DNA from: JAOBAU01 sp034667465
GTDB lineage: Bacteria > Acidobacteriota > Thermoanaerobaculia > Gp7-AA8
Direction: 5' to 3'
DNA length: 64,000 nucleotides
Assembly (NCBI GenBank): GCA_034667465.1
Contig: JAXDJV010000013.1
Location: forward strand, 124,001-188,000
Part shown: positions 42,658-49,378 of the stretch, one piece after another
Numbering within the stretch: position 1 is the first letter of the stretch
Layout of the letters: every line of letters starts with the position of its first letter
Notes under the pieces: model-generated
Told to the model about the DNA's origin: nothing
What the model saw: only the letters and a program-made list of their open reading frames with translations
Databases searched by the model: none
Translations under genes and position numbers: made by a program

Positions 42658-43413
42658 TCAGATGAGATCGGCGAGGGTCGACTGCGCACGGCGAAAGAAC
42701 ATCAGCCCGCCGACGAACGCCGCCGAGGCAACGACCAACAGAAATACGATCGAGCCGAGCGGAGGTAACGGTGCCGACAGCAAAGCGCTGCGGAACAAAC
42801 CGAGAAGAGGCGTCAGCGGATTCCACGCGAAGAAGCGCTCGAACCTGCCGGCCACCGGATAGAGGATTGGGCTCAGATAGAAGAGGATCGACATCAGAAA
42901 CCCGAGGATCTGCGTCAGGTCGCGGAAGAAAACATACGTGGCGGCGAGCAGCCAGCCGATCCCCGCCTGCAGCGTGAACTGGATGAGCAGCGCGACGGGA
43001 AGCAGCCAGAGATAGCCGGGAAAGACACCACGCGCGAGCAGAAAGATGACGAAGAGCGTGAGACCGACGACTTCGAAAATGATGGCAGAGGCGTTCGGGA
43101 CGAGGACGAGCAGTTCGCTGCGGAAGGCCAGACGGCGGACCATCGGGGCGTTTTCGACGATGCTCGTGGTCGCGCGGACGATCCCTTCGTTGATGGCCAG
43201 CCACGGGATGAGGCCGGAGATGAGGAAGTTGATGTATCCCGAGGAAGTGCTGCCGGGACCGCGGGTAAACATATAGGTGAAGACGAACCAGTAGAGGACG
43301 ACGAGGCTGAGCGGCTGGAGGACAGCCCACGCCACACCGAGGGCCGAGCCGGTGAAGCGGGCGTTGAAATCACGCCGTACGAGCTCACGCAGCAGGTTCA
43401 GGTTCTTGTAAAT
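42658..43413 (-). CDS. wzm: Polysaccharide ABC exporter permease (Wzm-type), non-standard start
   Basis: Inner-membrane permease, about 251 residues, six predicted helices; IPWLAINEGIVRATTSIVEN and FYLSPILYPV are typical of the ABC-2/Wzm family. The first standard in-frame start (GTG 43335) would delete the conserved interface helix YKNLNLLRELVRRDFNARF. Between that helix and the upstream TAA only ATT and CTG codons could start. ATT 43413, 5 bases after GAGG, is the best candidate; a sequencing error is the alternative. The matching ATPase is 8.4 kb downstream. Confidence 0.82.
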   Translation of the reverse strand: MYKNLNLLRELVRRDFNARFTGSALGVAWAVLQPLSLVVLYWFVFTYMFTRGPGSTSSGYINFLISGLIPWLAINEGIVRATTSIVENAPMVRRLAFRSELLVLVPNASAIIFEVVGLTLFVIFLLARGVFPGYLWLLPVALLIQFTLQAGIGWLLAATYVFFRDLTQILGFLMSILFYLSPILYPVAGRFERFFAWNPLTPLLGLFRSALLSAPLPPLGSIVFLLVVASAAFVGGLMFFRRAQSTLADLI

Positions 43414-43425
43414 CGAGGCCTCGGC

Positions 43426-43454
43426 TTGACAAGCACGGACCGCGTCCGTAGATT
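43426..43454 (+). promoter_or_regulatory. Promoter TTGACA-17-TAGATT for the XRE regulator
   Basis: TTGACA 43426-43431, 17-base spacer, TAGATT 43449-43454. The predicted start near 43461 is 44 bases before the XRE ATG. The palindrome at 43435-43449 fills the spacer. Confidence 0.65.
43435..43449. promoter_or_regulatory. Operator-like palindrome ACGGAC-CGC-GTCCGT
   Basis: Perfect 6-base inverted repeat with a 3-base centre, located between the -35 and -10 of the XRE promoter and in the early leader of the divergent wzm transcript. Size and position fit a site where the XRE protein represses itself and perhaps the export genes. Confidence 0.6.
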
Positions 43455-43464
43455 GACCGCTGCG

Positions 43465-43494
43465 ACTTTATTTCGCGACAGCATAAAAAGTCAA
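43465..43494 (-). promoter_or_regulatory. Promoter-like TTGACT-18-TAAAGT toward wzm
   Basis: On the minus strand TTGACT (43494-43489), an 18-base spacer and TAAAGT (43470-43465). Transcription would begin near 43458 and run through the palindrome into wzm. Confidence 0.4.
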
Positions 43495-43504
43495 CGAAAC
43501 CCGC

Positions 43505-43870
43505 ATGAACAAACCCGCCCAACTCGAGCTCGTAGGACGCAAAATCCGCCAGCTCCGCCGCCAGAAGAAGCTCACGCAGGTGGAGCTTGCCGAGCGTATC
43601 GGCATTCATCAGTCCGATCTCTCGCGGATGGAGCAGGGGGAGTACAAAGTCGGTCTCGACACACTCCTCAAGATCCTTCAGACGTTCGATCTGAGCATCG
43701 GCGACTTCTTCGACGAGAGCAGTCGCGGTGCGAATGTGTTCGACAAGTACAAGTCTCTCAGCTCGGTCGCGCAGAAGGAAGTTGAGAATTTCATTGAATT
43801 CAAGCGGCGTCAGGAGCAGGATGACGCGTGGGATACAGACACGGGTGAGGGCGAGGGCGGCGATGTCTGA
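43505..43870 (+). CDS. XRE-family transcriptional regulator
   Basis: 121 residues. The helix-turn-helix lies at about 10-65 (VGRKIRQLRRQKKLTQVEL then AERIGIHQSDLSRMEQGEY), the classic Cro/CI form. The remainder is a short acidic helix region for dimerisation or ligand contact, ending in a Gly/Glu tail. Its own promoter contains a perfect palindrome, suggesting autoregulation. Its stop overlaps the start of the TPR gene, so the two are translated together, a common sensor/regulator arrangement. Confidence 0.9.
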   Translation: MNKPAQLELVGRKIRQLRRQKKLTQVELAERIGIHQSDLSRMEQGEYKVGLDTLLKILQTFDLSIGDFFDESSRGANVFDKYKSLSSVAQKEVENFIEFKRRQEQDDAWDTDTGEGEGGDV

Positions 43871-44750
43871 CCTTTTGATCATGACAAGAGTCGAAGAACT
43901 GCGCCAGGCGGCGCTCGAAAAAGTCCGTGCGAACGAGATCGAGGCAGCGCTCGCGCTGTATGACGACGCCCTCGCGATCGCCGATGACGAAGAAGTCTCC
44001 GAGCTGATCACCATCAACAAGGCTGACGCGCTCATCACACTCGAGCGCACCGGTCCTGAGGTGCAGGAGCTCGCGCGCGTCATCATGCGCCGGCGCAATC
44101 CGCGCCACGTCTATCTCGCCGCGTACGCGCTGCAGTACAAGCATCGTCTCGAAGGTGAGTTCAAGCGCGCGCTGTTCTACGGTCAGCTCGCACTGCGCAG
44201 CGCCGATGAAGCGAACGACCTCTCGTGGAAACGGGCGGCGCTCGTCGACCTCGGCAACGTCTACGAGATGGACTCGCAGATCCCGAAAGCGATCGAGTGC
44301 TTCGAAGAAGCGCTGACGATCACCGACGCGTCGCACGGCAACGGCTACGATCTGATGAGCCGCGGCTACACGCTCGAGAACCTCGGGTACTGCAAGCTGC
44401 TCGAAGGCAACATTCGCGAAGGTCTCGCGCTGATCCATGACGCGGCGCAGATGCTCACCGATCCTCTCGGCACGGCCGAGGCCTACATCGATCTCTGCTA
44501 CGGCTACCTCGAGCTCGAAGATCTCGAGCGGGCGCGCTTTTACGGCGATGCCGGCCTCGAAGTCGCGCGCGACAACCGTCAGATCCGCAACGCTCACTAC
44601 CTGCTCGGCGAAGTCGCCTACAAATCCGGCGATTCCGAAGCGGCCGATTACCACTTCGATTGTCTGGCGAAGTTCTATCCCGAGTTTCGCCATCTCAAGA
44701 GCCTGCTGTTCGCGATCGATCTCCGGTCGATGGTCAACCTGAAACTATGA
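43863..44750 (+). CDS. TPR-repeat protein
   Basis: 295 residues starting at ATG 43863 inside the end of the XRE gene. Seven or so helical pairs follow; clear TPR units include AALVDLGNVYEMDSQIPKAI followed by ECFEEALTI, and GYTLENLGYCKLLEGNIREG. No membrane segment or signal. TPR proteins bind other proteins or peptides. The overlap with the XRE regulator suggests a regulator/partner pair. Its stop overlaps the next ATG (ATGA). Confidence 0.85.
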   Translation: MSDLLIMTRVEELRQAALEKVRANEIEAALALYDDALAIADDEEVSELITINKADALITLERTGPEVQELARVIMRRRNPRHVYLAAYALQYKHRLEGEFKRALFYGQLALRSADEANDLSWKRAALVDLGNVYEMDSQIPKAIECFEEALTITDASHGNGYDLMSRGYTLENLGYCKLLEGNIREGLALIHDAAQMLTDPLGTAEAYIDLCYGYLELEDLERARFYGDAGLEVARDNRQIRNAHYLLGEVAYKSGDSEAADYHFDCLAKFYPEFRHLKSLLFAIDLRSMVNLKL

Positions 44751-45799
44751 AACGTCTTCTGTTCGTCATCGCCCTGGTTCTCCTCCCGTCCGCGGTATTC
44801 GCGCAGACGGTTGATCGCGACGTGCTGCTCACGAAAAGCGGCACGCTGTACACGATCGAGAGCGAGCTTGCAGACAGCAGCCATCCGAATACGACTCAGT
44901 ACCTGGTACTGACGGTGAAGACGGCGCAGAAAGTCACGCGCACGATCGTTCCCGAGTCGACGATGGAAGGGCTGCATCGCGGCCCGGCGCTCGTTTACGA
45001 CACCGATTCCGACACGCTGTTCGTCTTCTGGCTTCGCACTCCGAACGGGATGTCGAGCGAGCTCCTCGTCGCGTCATATCAGAACAACAGGTGGAGCCCG
45101 GCGATCTCGATCGACGACACGCCGCTGACTTCGCGCTACAACCTCCGCATCTCCATGACTCACCGCGTCGCGCAGATGCAGCGCGACGGCAGCGTGATCG
45201 ACATCTCGAAACTCATCATCCACGCGGTGTGGTGGGAGATGAAGGGCGACAGCGAGACCGCTCGTTACGCGATGCTGCCGGTCGATCAGGGCCACATCAT
45301 CTTCACCGATCCGAAAGAGCAGATTCACGACCTGAACGACTTCGCGGCCATTCAGAATCCCGGCTACGAAATGCCGGCCAACTTCAACGCCGAGCTTCTT
45401 CGCCACCCGGCGCTCGTCGACTCCGCGGCGCTCGATTCGGTCGACGCCATCTTCGGCGACGTCAAAACGAAGAGCTTCAACCGCACGACGCTCCACCCGA
45501 TCATCTCCGAGGGTCGTCTGCGCATTCCGGTCGGCATTTCGAAAGACGCCCCGCGGCCGACTCGCTTCTCCCCTCCGGGCAACTTCTCGTCGGACTGGAA
45601 CGGCCGCGTCGACGCGCTGGCGAACGGCCGCGTCTCGAGCGACAGGCTGGTGCTCTACAACGTGACCGAGAGCGCGGTGAACTACCTCGTCTACTCTGAC
45701 GGCAAGTGGTCGTCGCTCACCTCTCTGCCGCTCAACGATCGTCTCTCGGTCGATGCGACCGTCACGGCCCTCAGCCGGATGATCAGCGCAGCCGAATAA
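44747..45799 (+). CDS. Secreted protein of unknown function
   Basis: 350 residues with a signal peptide (MKRLLFVIALVLLPSAVFAQ). The mature protein is strand-rich with repeated short motifs of alternating Leu/Val and Asp, for example GPALVYDTDSDTLFVFWLR and SLTSLPLNDRLSVDATV, perhaps a propeller-like exo-facing domain. No family recognised. Last gene of a three-gene unit with the XRE regulator and TPR protein; a terminator follows at 45827. Confidence 0.75.
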   Translation: MKRLLFVIALVLLPSAVFAQTVDRDVLLTKSGTLYTIESELADSSHPNTTQYLVLTVKTAQKVTRTIVPESTMEGLHRGPALVYDTDSDTLFVFWLRTPNGMSSELLVASYQNNRWSPAISIDDTPLTSRYNLRISMTHRVAQMQRDGSVIDISKLIIHAVWWEMKGDSETARYAMLPVDQGHIIFTDPKEQIHDLNDFAAIQNPGYEMPANFNAELLRHPALVDSAALDSVDAIFGDVKTKSFNRTTLHPIISEGRLRIPVGISKDAPRPTRFSPPGNFSSDWNGRVDALANGRVSSDRLVLYNVTESAVNYLVYSDGKWSSLTSLPLNDRLSVDATVTALSRMISAAE

Positions 45800-45826
45800 G
45801 CCCGAACTACTCACACGCAAAACGAA

Positions 45827-45858
45827 AAGAGCCGGCGGCAACGCCGGCTCTTCTGTTT
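45827..45858 (+). terminator. Rho-independent terminator after the XRE-TPR-secreted unit
   Basis: AAGAGCCGGCG-GCAA-CGCCGGCTCTT followed by CTGTTTTG. It also reads AAAACAG-stem-TTTTCGTTTTG on the minus strand and may stop transcripts from both directions. Confidence 0.85.
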
Positions 45859-45890
45859 TGTGACGCGCATCGTTGCGCGCGAGGGAGTCG

Positions 45891-46058
45891 TCAGATGCGC
45901 GGCTTCGCGCGGCTGACCGACGTGATGATGCCGACGCCGAGCAACGCGAGCGATCCGATCGCGATCCACACAGGTGGTGCTTTCATCATGTACGCGGCGA
46001 GGGCAAGGGCGATGATGACGATCACCCATCCGACGAATGCGAGATTAAACCAGTTCAC
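45891..46058 (-). CDS. Small two-helix membrane protein
   Basis: 55 residues from GTG 46058, which is 6 bases after a GGAGG (the longer ATG start at 46103 lacks one). Two membrane helices of about 20 residues each (FNLAFVGWVIVIIALALAAY and WIAIGSLALLGVGIITSV) are joined by a short KAPPV turn, with a basic tail. No family recognised. It lies beyond the terminator of atpE, so it is probably separately expressed. Confidence 0.65.
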   Translation of the reverse strand: MNWFNLAFVGWVIVIIALALAAYMMKAPPVWIAIGSLALLGVGIITSVSRAKPRI

Positions 46059-46111
46059 GGCACTCCTCCTCACGGGAGGCTCAGCAATGGAAGTGCCACG
46101 CACAAATGAAA

Positions 46112-46142
46112 AGGCCCGGCGCCTTGCGGCGTCGGGCCTTTG
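46112..46142 (-). terminator. Rho-independent terminator after atpE
   Basis: Minus-strand AAAGGCCCGACGCC-GCAA-GGCGCCGGGCCTTTT. It closes the nuo-atp transcript 26 bases after atpE. Confidence 0.85.
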
Positions 46143-46167
46143 AGCATTGCGAACGGATCGCTTTCGC

Positions 46168-46494
46168 TTACAGCTGGTAGACGAAGAAGGCGATGAGCAG
46201 CGCGTAGATGACGAGCGACTCGATGAGCGCGAGACCGATGATCATCGAGAGGCGGATGGCGCCGGCAGCGCCGGGGTTGCGAGCGATGCCTTCGCAGGCA
46301 GCGACGATCGCGCGGGACTGGCCGATGGCGCCGGCCGCTGCAGCGAGTCCGAGGACGAACGCTGCGGAGAGCGCACCCCACCGAACCGGATTGCTGCCGG
46401 CAGCCGCCGTGGTCGCCGGCGCGCTCTGCGCGAACGCCGACACGCTGAGCAGCGCCAGCATGACGAACATCATGATGATGACTTTCTTGTTCAC
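46168..46494 (-). CDS. atpE: ATP synthase F0 subunit c
   Basis: 108 residues from GTG 46494 after AAAGGAGGAGATTC. It starts with a signal-like helix and an Ala-rich linker (to about 35), then the two-helix hairpin with the Gly/Ala-rich first helix (GLAAAAGAIGQSRAIVAA) and polar loop ARNP. The ion-binding carboxylate is Glu92 in IESLVIYALL. Gln59, Ser93 and Tyr97 sit at the places of Gln32, Ser66 and Tyr70 of sodium-binding c-rings, though Thr67 is Leu94. Only membrane-sector genes are here; F1 and b genes must lie elsewhere. Confidence 0.93.
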   Translation of the reverse strand: MNKKVIIMMFVMLALLSVSAFAQSAPATTAAAGSNPVRWGALSAAFVLGLAAAAGAIGQSRAIVAACEGIARNPGAAGAIRLSMIIGLALIESLVIYALLIAFFVYQL

Positions 46495-46549
46495 TTTTGA
46501 ATCTCCTCCTTTTTGATTTTCCCGAAACCTGAGTTCCGTTGAATTGTGG

Positions 46550-47254
46550 TCAGTGTTCCTCGACGGTGGTCGCACCGCCGATGTAAACCATCGTCAGCAT
46601 GATGAAGACGAAGGTCTGAAGAAACGCGCCGAAGATGCCGAGTCCCATCATCGGCCAGGGAAGCACGAACGGCAGCATCCCCATGAAGATCCCGGTGGCG
46701 GTGTGCTCACCGAAGATGTTGCCGAAGAGGCGCATTCCGAGCGACAGGATGCGCGCCAGATGGCCGATGATCTCGATCGGGATCATCAGCGGCGCAAGCA
46801 GCGGCATCGGTCCGGCGAAGTGCTTCAGGTAATGCCACAGCCCCTGCGCCTTGACGCCCTGGTAGTTGTAATAGAGGAACGCACACGCGCCGAGTCCGAA
46901 GGTCGTGTTTGGATTCGACGTCGGCGGCTGCAGGAAGAAGAACAGGCCGAAGATGTTCGAGATGAAGATGAACGCCGCGAAGCCTCCGATGATGTTCAGG
47001 AAGCGTTTCGAGGCTCCATGGCCGACGATGTCTTCGAGCAGCGCCTTCAGTCCGCCGACGATCAGCTCGAGAAAATGCTGAAAGCCGCTCGGATTGTCTT
47101 TGCTGACACGCCGCGTCGCCAGCGGAAAGATGATGCAGCTGACGACAAGCACCAGCAACGCCATGATGACGTGGTCGGGGACGGTGTAGCCGAATGCGCC
47201 ACGCCAGATGTACCGGTTGAACGGCTCGTAAAGTATCGAACTTTCGTGTTCCAT
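46550..47254 (-). CDS. atpB: ATP synthase F0 subunit a
   Basis: 234 residues, about six membrane helices. The key region LARILSLGMRLFGNIFGEHT contains the conserved arginine that faces the c-ring. Other conserved blocks are FPLATRRVSKDNPSGFQHFLE (N-terminal half) and GIFGAFLQTFVFIMLTMVYI (C-terminal helix). Forms the ion half-channels with subunit c. Located between atpI-like and atpE genes. Confidence 0.95.
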   Translation of the reverse strand: MEHESSILYEPFNRYIWRGAFGYTVPDHVIMALLVLVVSCIIFPLATRRVSKDNPSGFQHFLELIVGGLKALLEDIVGHGASKRFLNIIGGFAAFIFISNIFGLFFFLQPPTSNPNTTFGLGACAFLYYNYQGVKAQGLWHYLKHFAGPMPLLAPLMIPIEIIGHLARILSLGMRLFGNIFGEHTATGIFMGMLPFVLPWPMMGLGIFGAFLQTFVFIMLTMVYIGGATTVEEH

Positions 47255-47264
47255 GAAACGTCAG

Positions 47265-47711
47265 TTACCTCGACTCGGCGATTACCCTGTACACGCTGTA
47301 CAGAGCTTCACCGATGATTCCCACCACCACGATCGAGAATCCCAGCAGCACACTTGATGCGTTGAAACGAGCGACGAAGATGGCGACCGATAACGCCACA
47401 CCGAAGAGACCGAAGCGCGCCAGGCTGCGCAGCGTCAATCTCCATGGTTTCGGGTGGGGCGCCGGCTGGAGAACCGAGTCGACGATCCCCTCCAGCCAAA
47501 GGAAGTTGATCATAACGACGGCCCCGCTGCAAGTCAATCCGATGAGTGCGTAAAACCCGCCTGTATACAGGGAAAACGCCGCAAACAGGACGTACGCGAC
47601 GACACTGATCCGGCGCACGCGGCGCAGCACGAGCGAGGGCGGTTCGCGCTCGCTCGGCGTCGGCTCAGGCGCTTCCGGTGTCGTCGGGGGGAGTTCCTCC
47701 GGTGTCGTCAC
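47265..47711 (-). CDS. atpI: AtpI-like ATP synthase accessory membrane protein
   Basis: 148 residues: a Pro/Glu-rich cytoplasmic start (about 1-28), then four membrane helices (around 33-50, 54-74, 92-110, 115-137), the usual topology of F0 assembly protein AtpI (c-ring assembly). GEALYSVYRVIAE near the end is consistent. Sequence similarity in this family is low, so position before atpB supports the call. Overlaps the atpZ gene by 47 bases. Confidence 0.75.
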   Translation of the reverse strand: MTTPEELPPTTPEAPEPTPSEREPPSLVLRRVRRISVVAYVLFAAFSLYTGGFYALIGLTCSGAVVMINFLWLEGIVDSVLQPAPHPKPWRLTLRSLARFGLFGVALSVAIFVARFNASSVLLGFSIVVVGIIGEALYSVYRVIAESR

Positions 47712-47913
47712 TTTTCGCCGTCCGAAACAGGTTGATGAACGCGGCGATCACGCCGAACAGGGCGAAGATCCCGGTCAGCCACGGCGCGGTGTGAAAAACC
47801 TTGTCGAGCCATCGTCCCCACAAAAAGCCGATGCCGATGGCGAGCGGAAACATCCACCCGATCGACGATGCCTCGAGGATCTGCCGCGCCTGCGAACGTT
47901 TATCGTCCGCCAT
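47665..47913 (-). CDS. atpZ: AtpZ/AtpQ-like two-helix ATP synthase accessory protein
   Basis: 82 residues with two membrane helices (about 16-34 and 44-62) joined by GRWLDKVFHTAPW, the characteristic loop of the small AtpZ family, which accompanies AtpI in F0 operons and has been linked to magnesium or calcium transport. The C-terminal tail (DDTGGTPPDDTGSA) is acidic. It overlaps nuoN by 14 bases and atpI by 47 bases, so the four ATP synthase genes are translationally linked to the nuo operon. Confidence 0.82.
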   Translation of the reverse strand: MADDKRSQARQILEASSIGWMFPLAIGIGFLWGRWLDKVFHTAPWLTGIFALFGVIAAFINLFRTAKSDDTGGTPPDDTGSA

Positions 47914-49378
47914 TCGCGACCGGCGTCGAATGCGAAGAGATCCAGGCCGACGAATCGGTCGTCACTTTCGCAAGCGGCGACGGATAAACGCCGTAGAAGA
48001 ACGTGACGAGCAGACAGACCGCGGCGACGAACTGCAGCGGCCGCGTGATCACGACGTCGGCTTCCGTCCCCTCTTTCAGGTACATGGCCATGACCAGTCG
48101 CAGGTAGTAAAACATCGACACGGCCGACATCAGCACGGCGATGACCGCCAGCTTGCCGAAGCCCGCCTGCATAGCGGCATAGAAGAGATAGTACTTGCCG
48201 ATGAATCCGGCCGTCGGCGGTATGCCGCCGAGCGAAAGCAGGAAGACGATCATCGCGAACGCCCAGAACGGCGAGCGCTTCGCGAGGCCGTTGAAGTCGT
48301 CGACCTCTTCGGTCGCGTATCCATGACGGCGCAGCATCAGCACCGTCGCCCAGATGCCGAGGTTCGCGAAGACGTAGACGATCGAGTACACGAGGATACC
48401 GCGAATGCCCATCGGACTCAGCGCGACGACGCCGAGCAGCACGTAGCCGGCATGTCCGATTGATGAGTACGCGAGCATTCGCTTCACGCTGGTCTGCGTG
48501 ATCGCCGCGAAGTTGCCGACGATCATCGACAGCGCGGAGATCACCGCGAGGACGTTGCTCCAGTCGACCTGAAAGTCGTGCAGCGCGGTGTAGAAGACGC
48601 GAGCGAAGACGGCGAACGCCGCGGTCTTCGAGGCAGTCGACAGAAACGCGGTGATCGGCGTCGGCGCACCCTCGTAGACGTCGGGCGTCCAGACGTGGAA
48701 CGGGACGGCCGCAACTTTGAAACAGAGTCCCGCCGCGAGCAGCAGGATGCCGAACATCAGCGCGTCATTCGAGACGATCGACGACATCGAGCGCGCGATG
48801 ACGAAGAGATTGAGCGAGCCGCACACGCCGTAGATCAGCGAGATTCCGTACAGCAGAATCGCCGAGCTGACCGCGCCGAGGATGAAGTACTTCATCGCCG
48901 CTTCCGTCGATTTCTCTTCGGTCTTGAAGTAGCCGGCGAGCACGTAGCTCGAGAGCGAGAGCAGCTCAAGGCCGATGTAGATCGAGATGAGATGAACGCC
49001 CGACGCCATGAACATCATGCCGCAGAGCGCGAAGCCGAGGAGCGAGTAATATTCCCACGGCGAATAGCGGGACGAGAGCAGGTATTCGTCGGAAAGAATC
49101 ACGACGAGTGCGATCGTCGCGATGAAGAGCATCTTGAAGAAGATCGCGAAAGAGTCGAGCGCGAACATCGCCGCGAAGCCGCGAGTCTGCGTCAGATGCT
49201 CGACGCGATGCGAGCAGTAAAGCACCGTCACTGCAGTGATCGCAAGGACGGCCAGCGTCCACCATTTCGCCATCGCCGGATCACGCCGGCCGCCAAGCAC
49301 CGGCAGACAAAGCAGGAGCGACGCGCCGAGCGCGATCACGATCTCCGGCAGCAAAAAGACGGTGTCGCTCCAGCTCAT
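47900..49378 (-). CDS. nuoN: NADH-quinone oxidoreductase subunit N
   Basis: 492 residues, antiporter-like membrane subunit with about 14 helices. Conserved features: FFKMLFIATIALVVILSDEYL near helix 4, Lys and Glu in the core (VPFHVWTPDVYEGAPTPITAF), and LAYSSIGHAGYVLLG. It completes the proton-pumping membrane arm with NuoL and NuoM. ATG overlaps the nuoM stop region (4 bases). Confidence 0.97.
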   Translation of the reverse strand: MSWSDTVFLLPEIVIALGASLLLCLPVLGGRRDPAMAKWWTLAVLAITAVTVLYCSHRVEHLTQTRGFAAMFALDSFAIFFKMLFIATIALVVILSDEYLLSSRYSPWEYYSLLGFALCGMMFMASGVHLISIYIGLELLSLSSYVLAGYFKTEEKSTEAAMKYFILGAVSSAILLYGISLIYGVCGSLNLFVIARSMSSIVSNDALMFGILLLAAGLCFKVAAVPFHVWTPDVYEGAPTPITAFLSTASKTAAFAVFARVFYTALHDFQVDWSNVLAVISALSMIVGNFAAITQTSVKRMLAYSSIGHAGYVLLGVVALSPMGIRGILVYSIVYVFANLGIWATVLMLRRHGYATEEVDDFNGLAKRSPFWAFAMIVFLLSLGGIPPTAGFIGKYYLFYAAMQAGFGKLAVIAVLMSAVSMFYYLRLVMAMYLKEGTEADVVITRPLQFVAAVCLLVTFFYGVYPSPLAKVTTDSSAWISSHSTPVANGGR

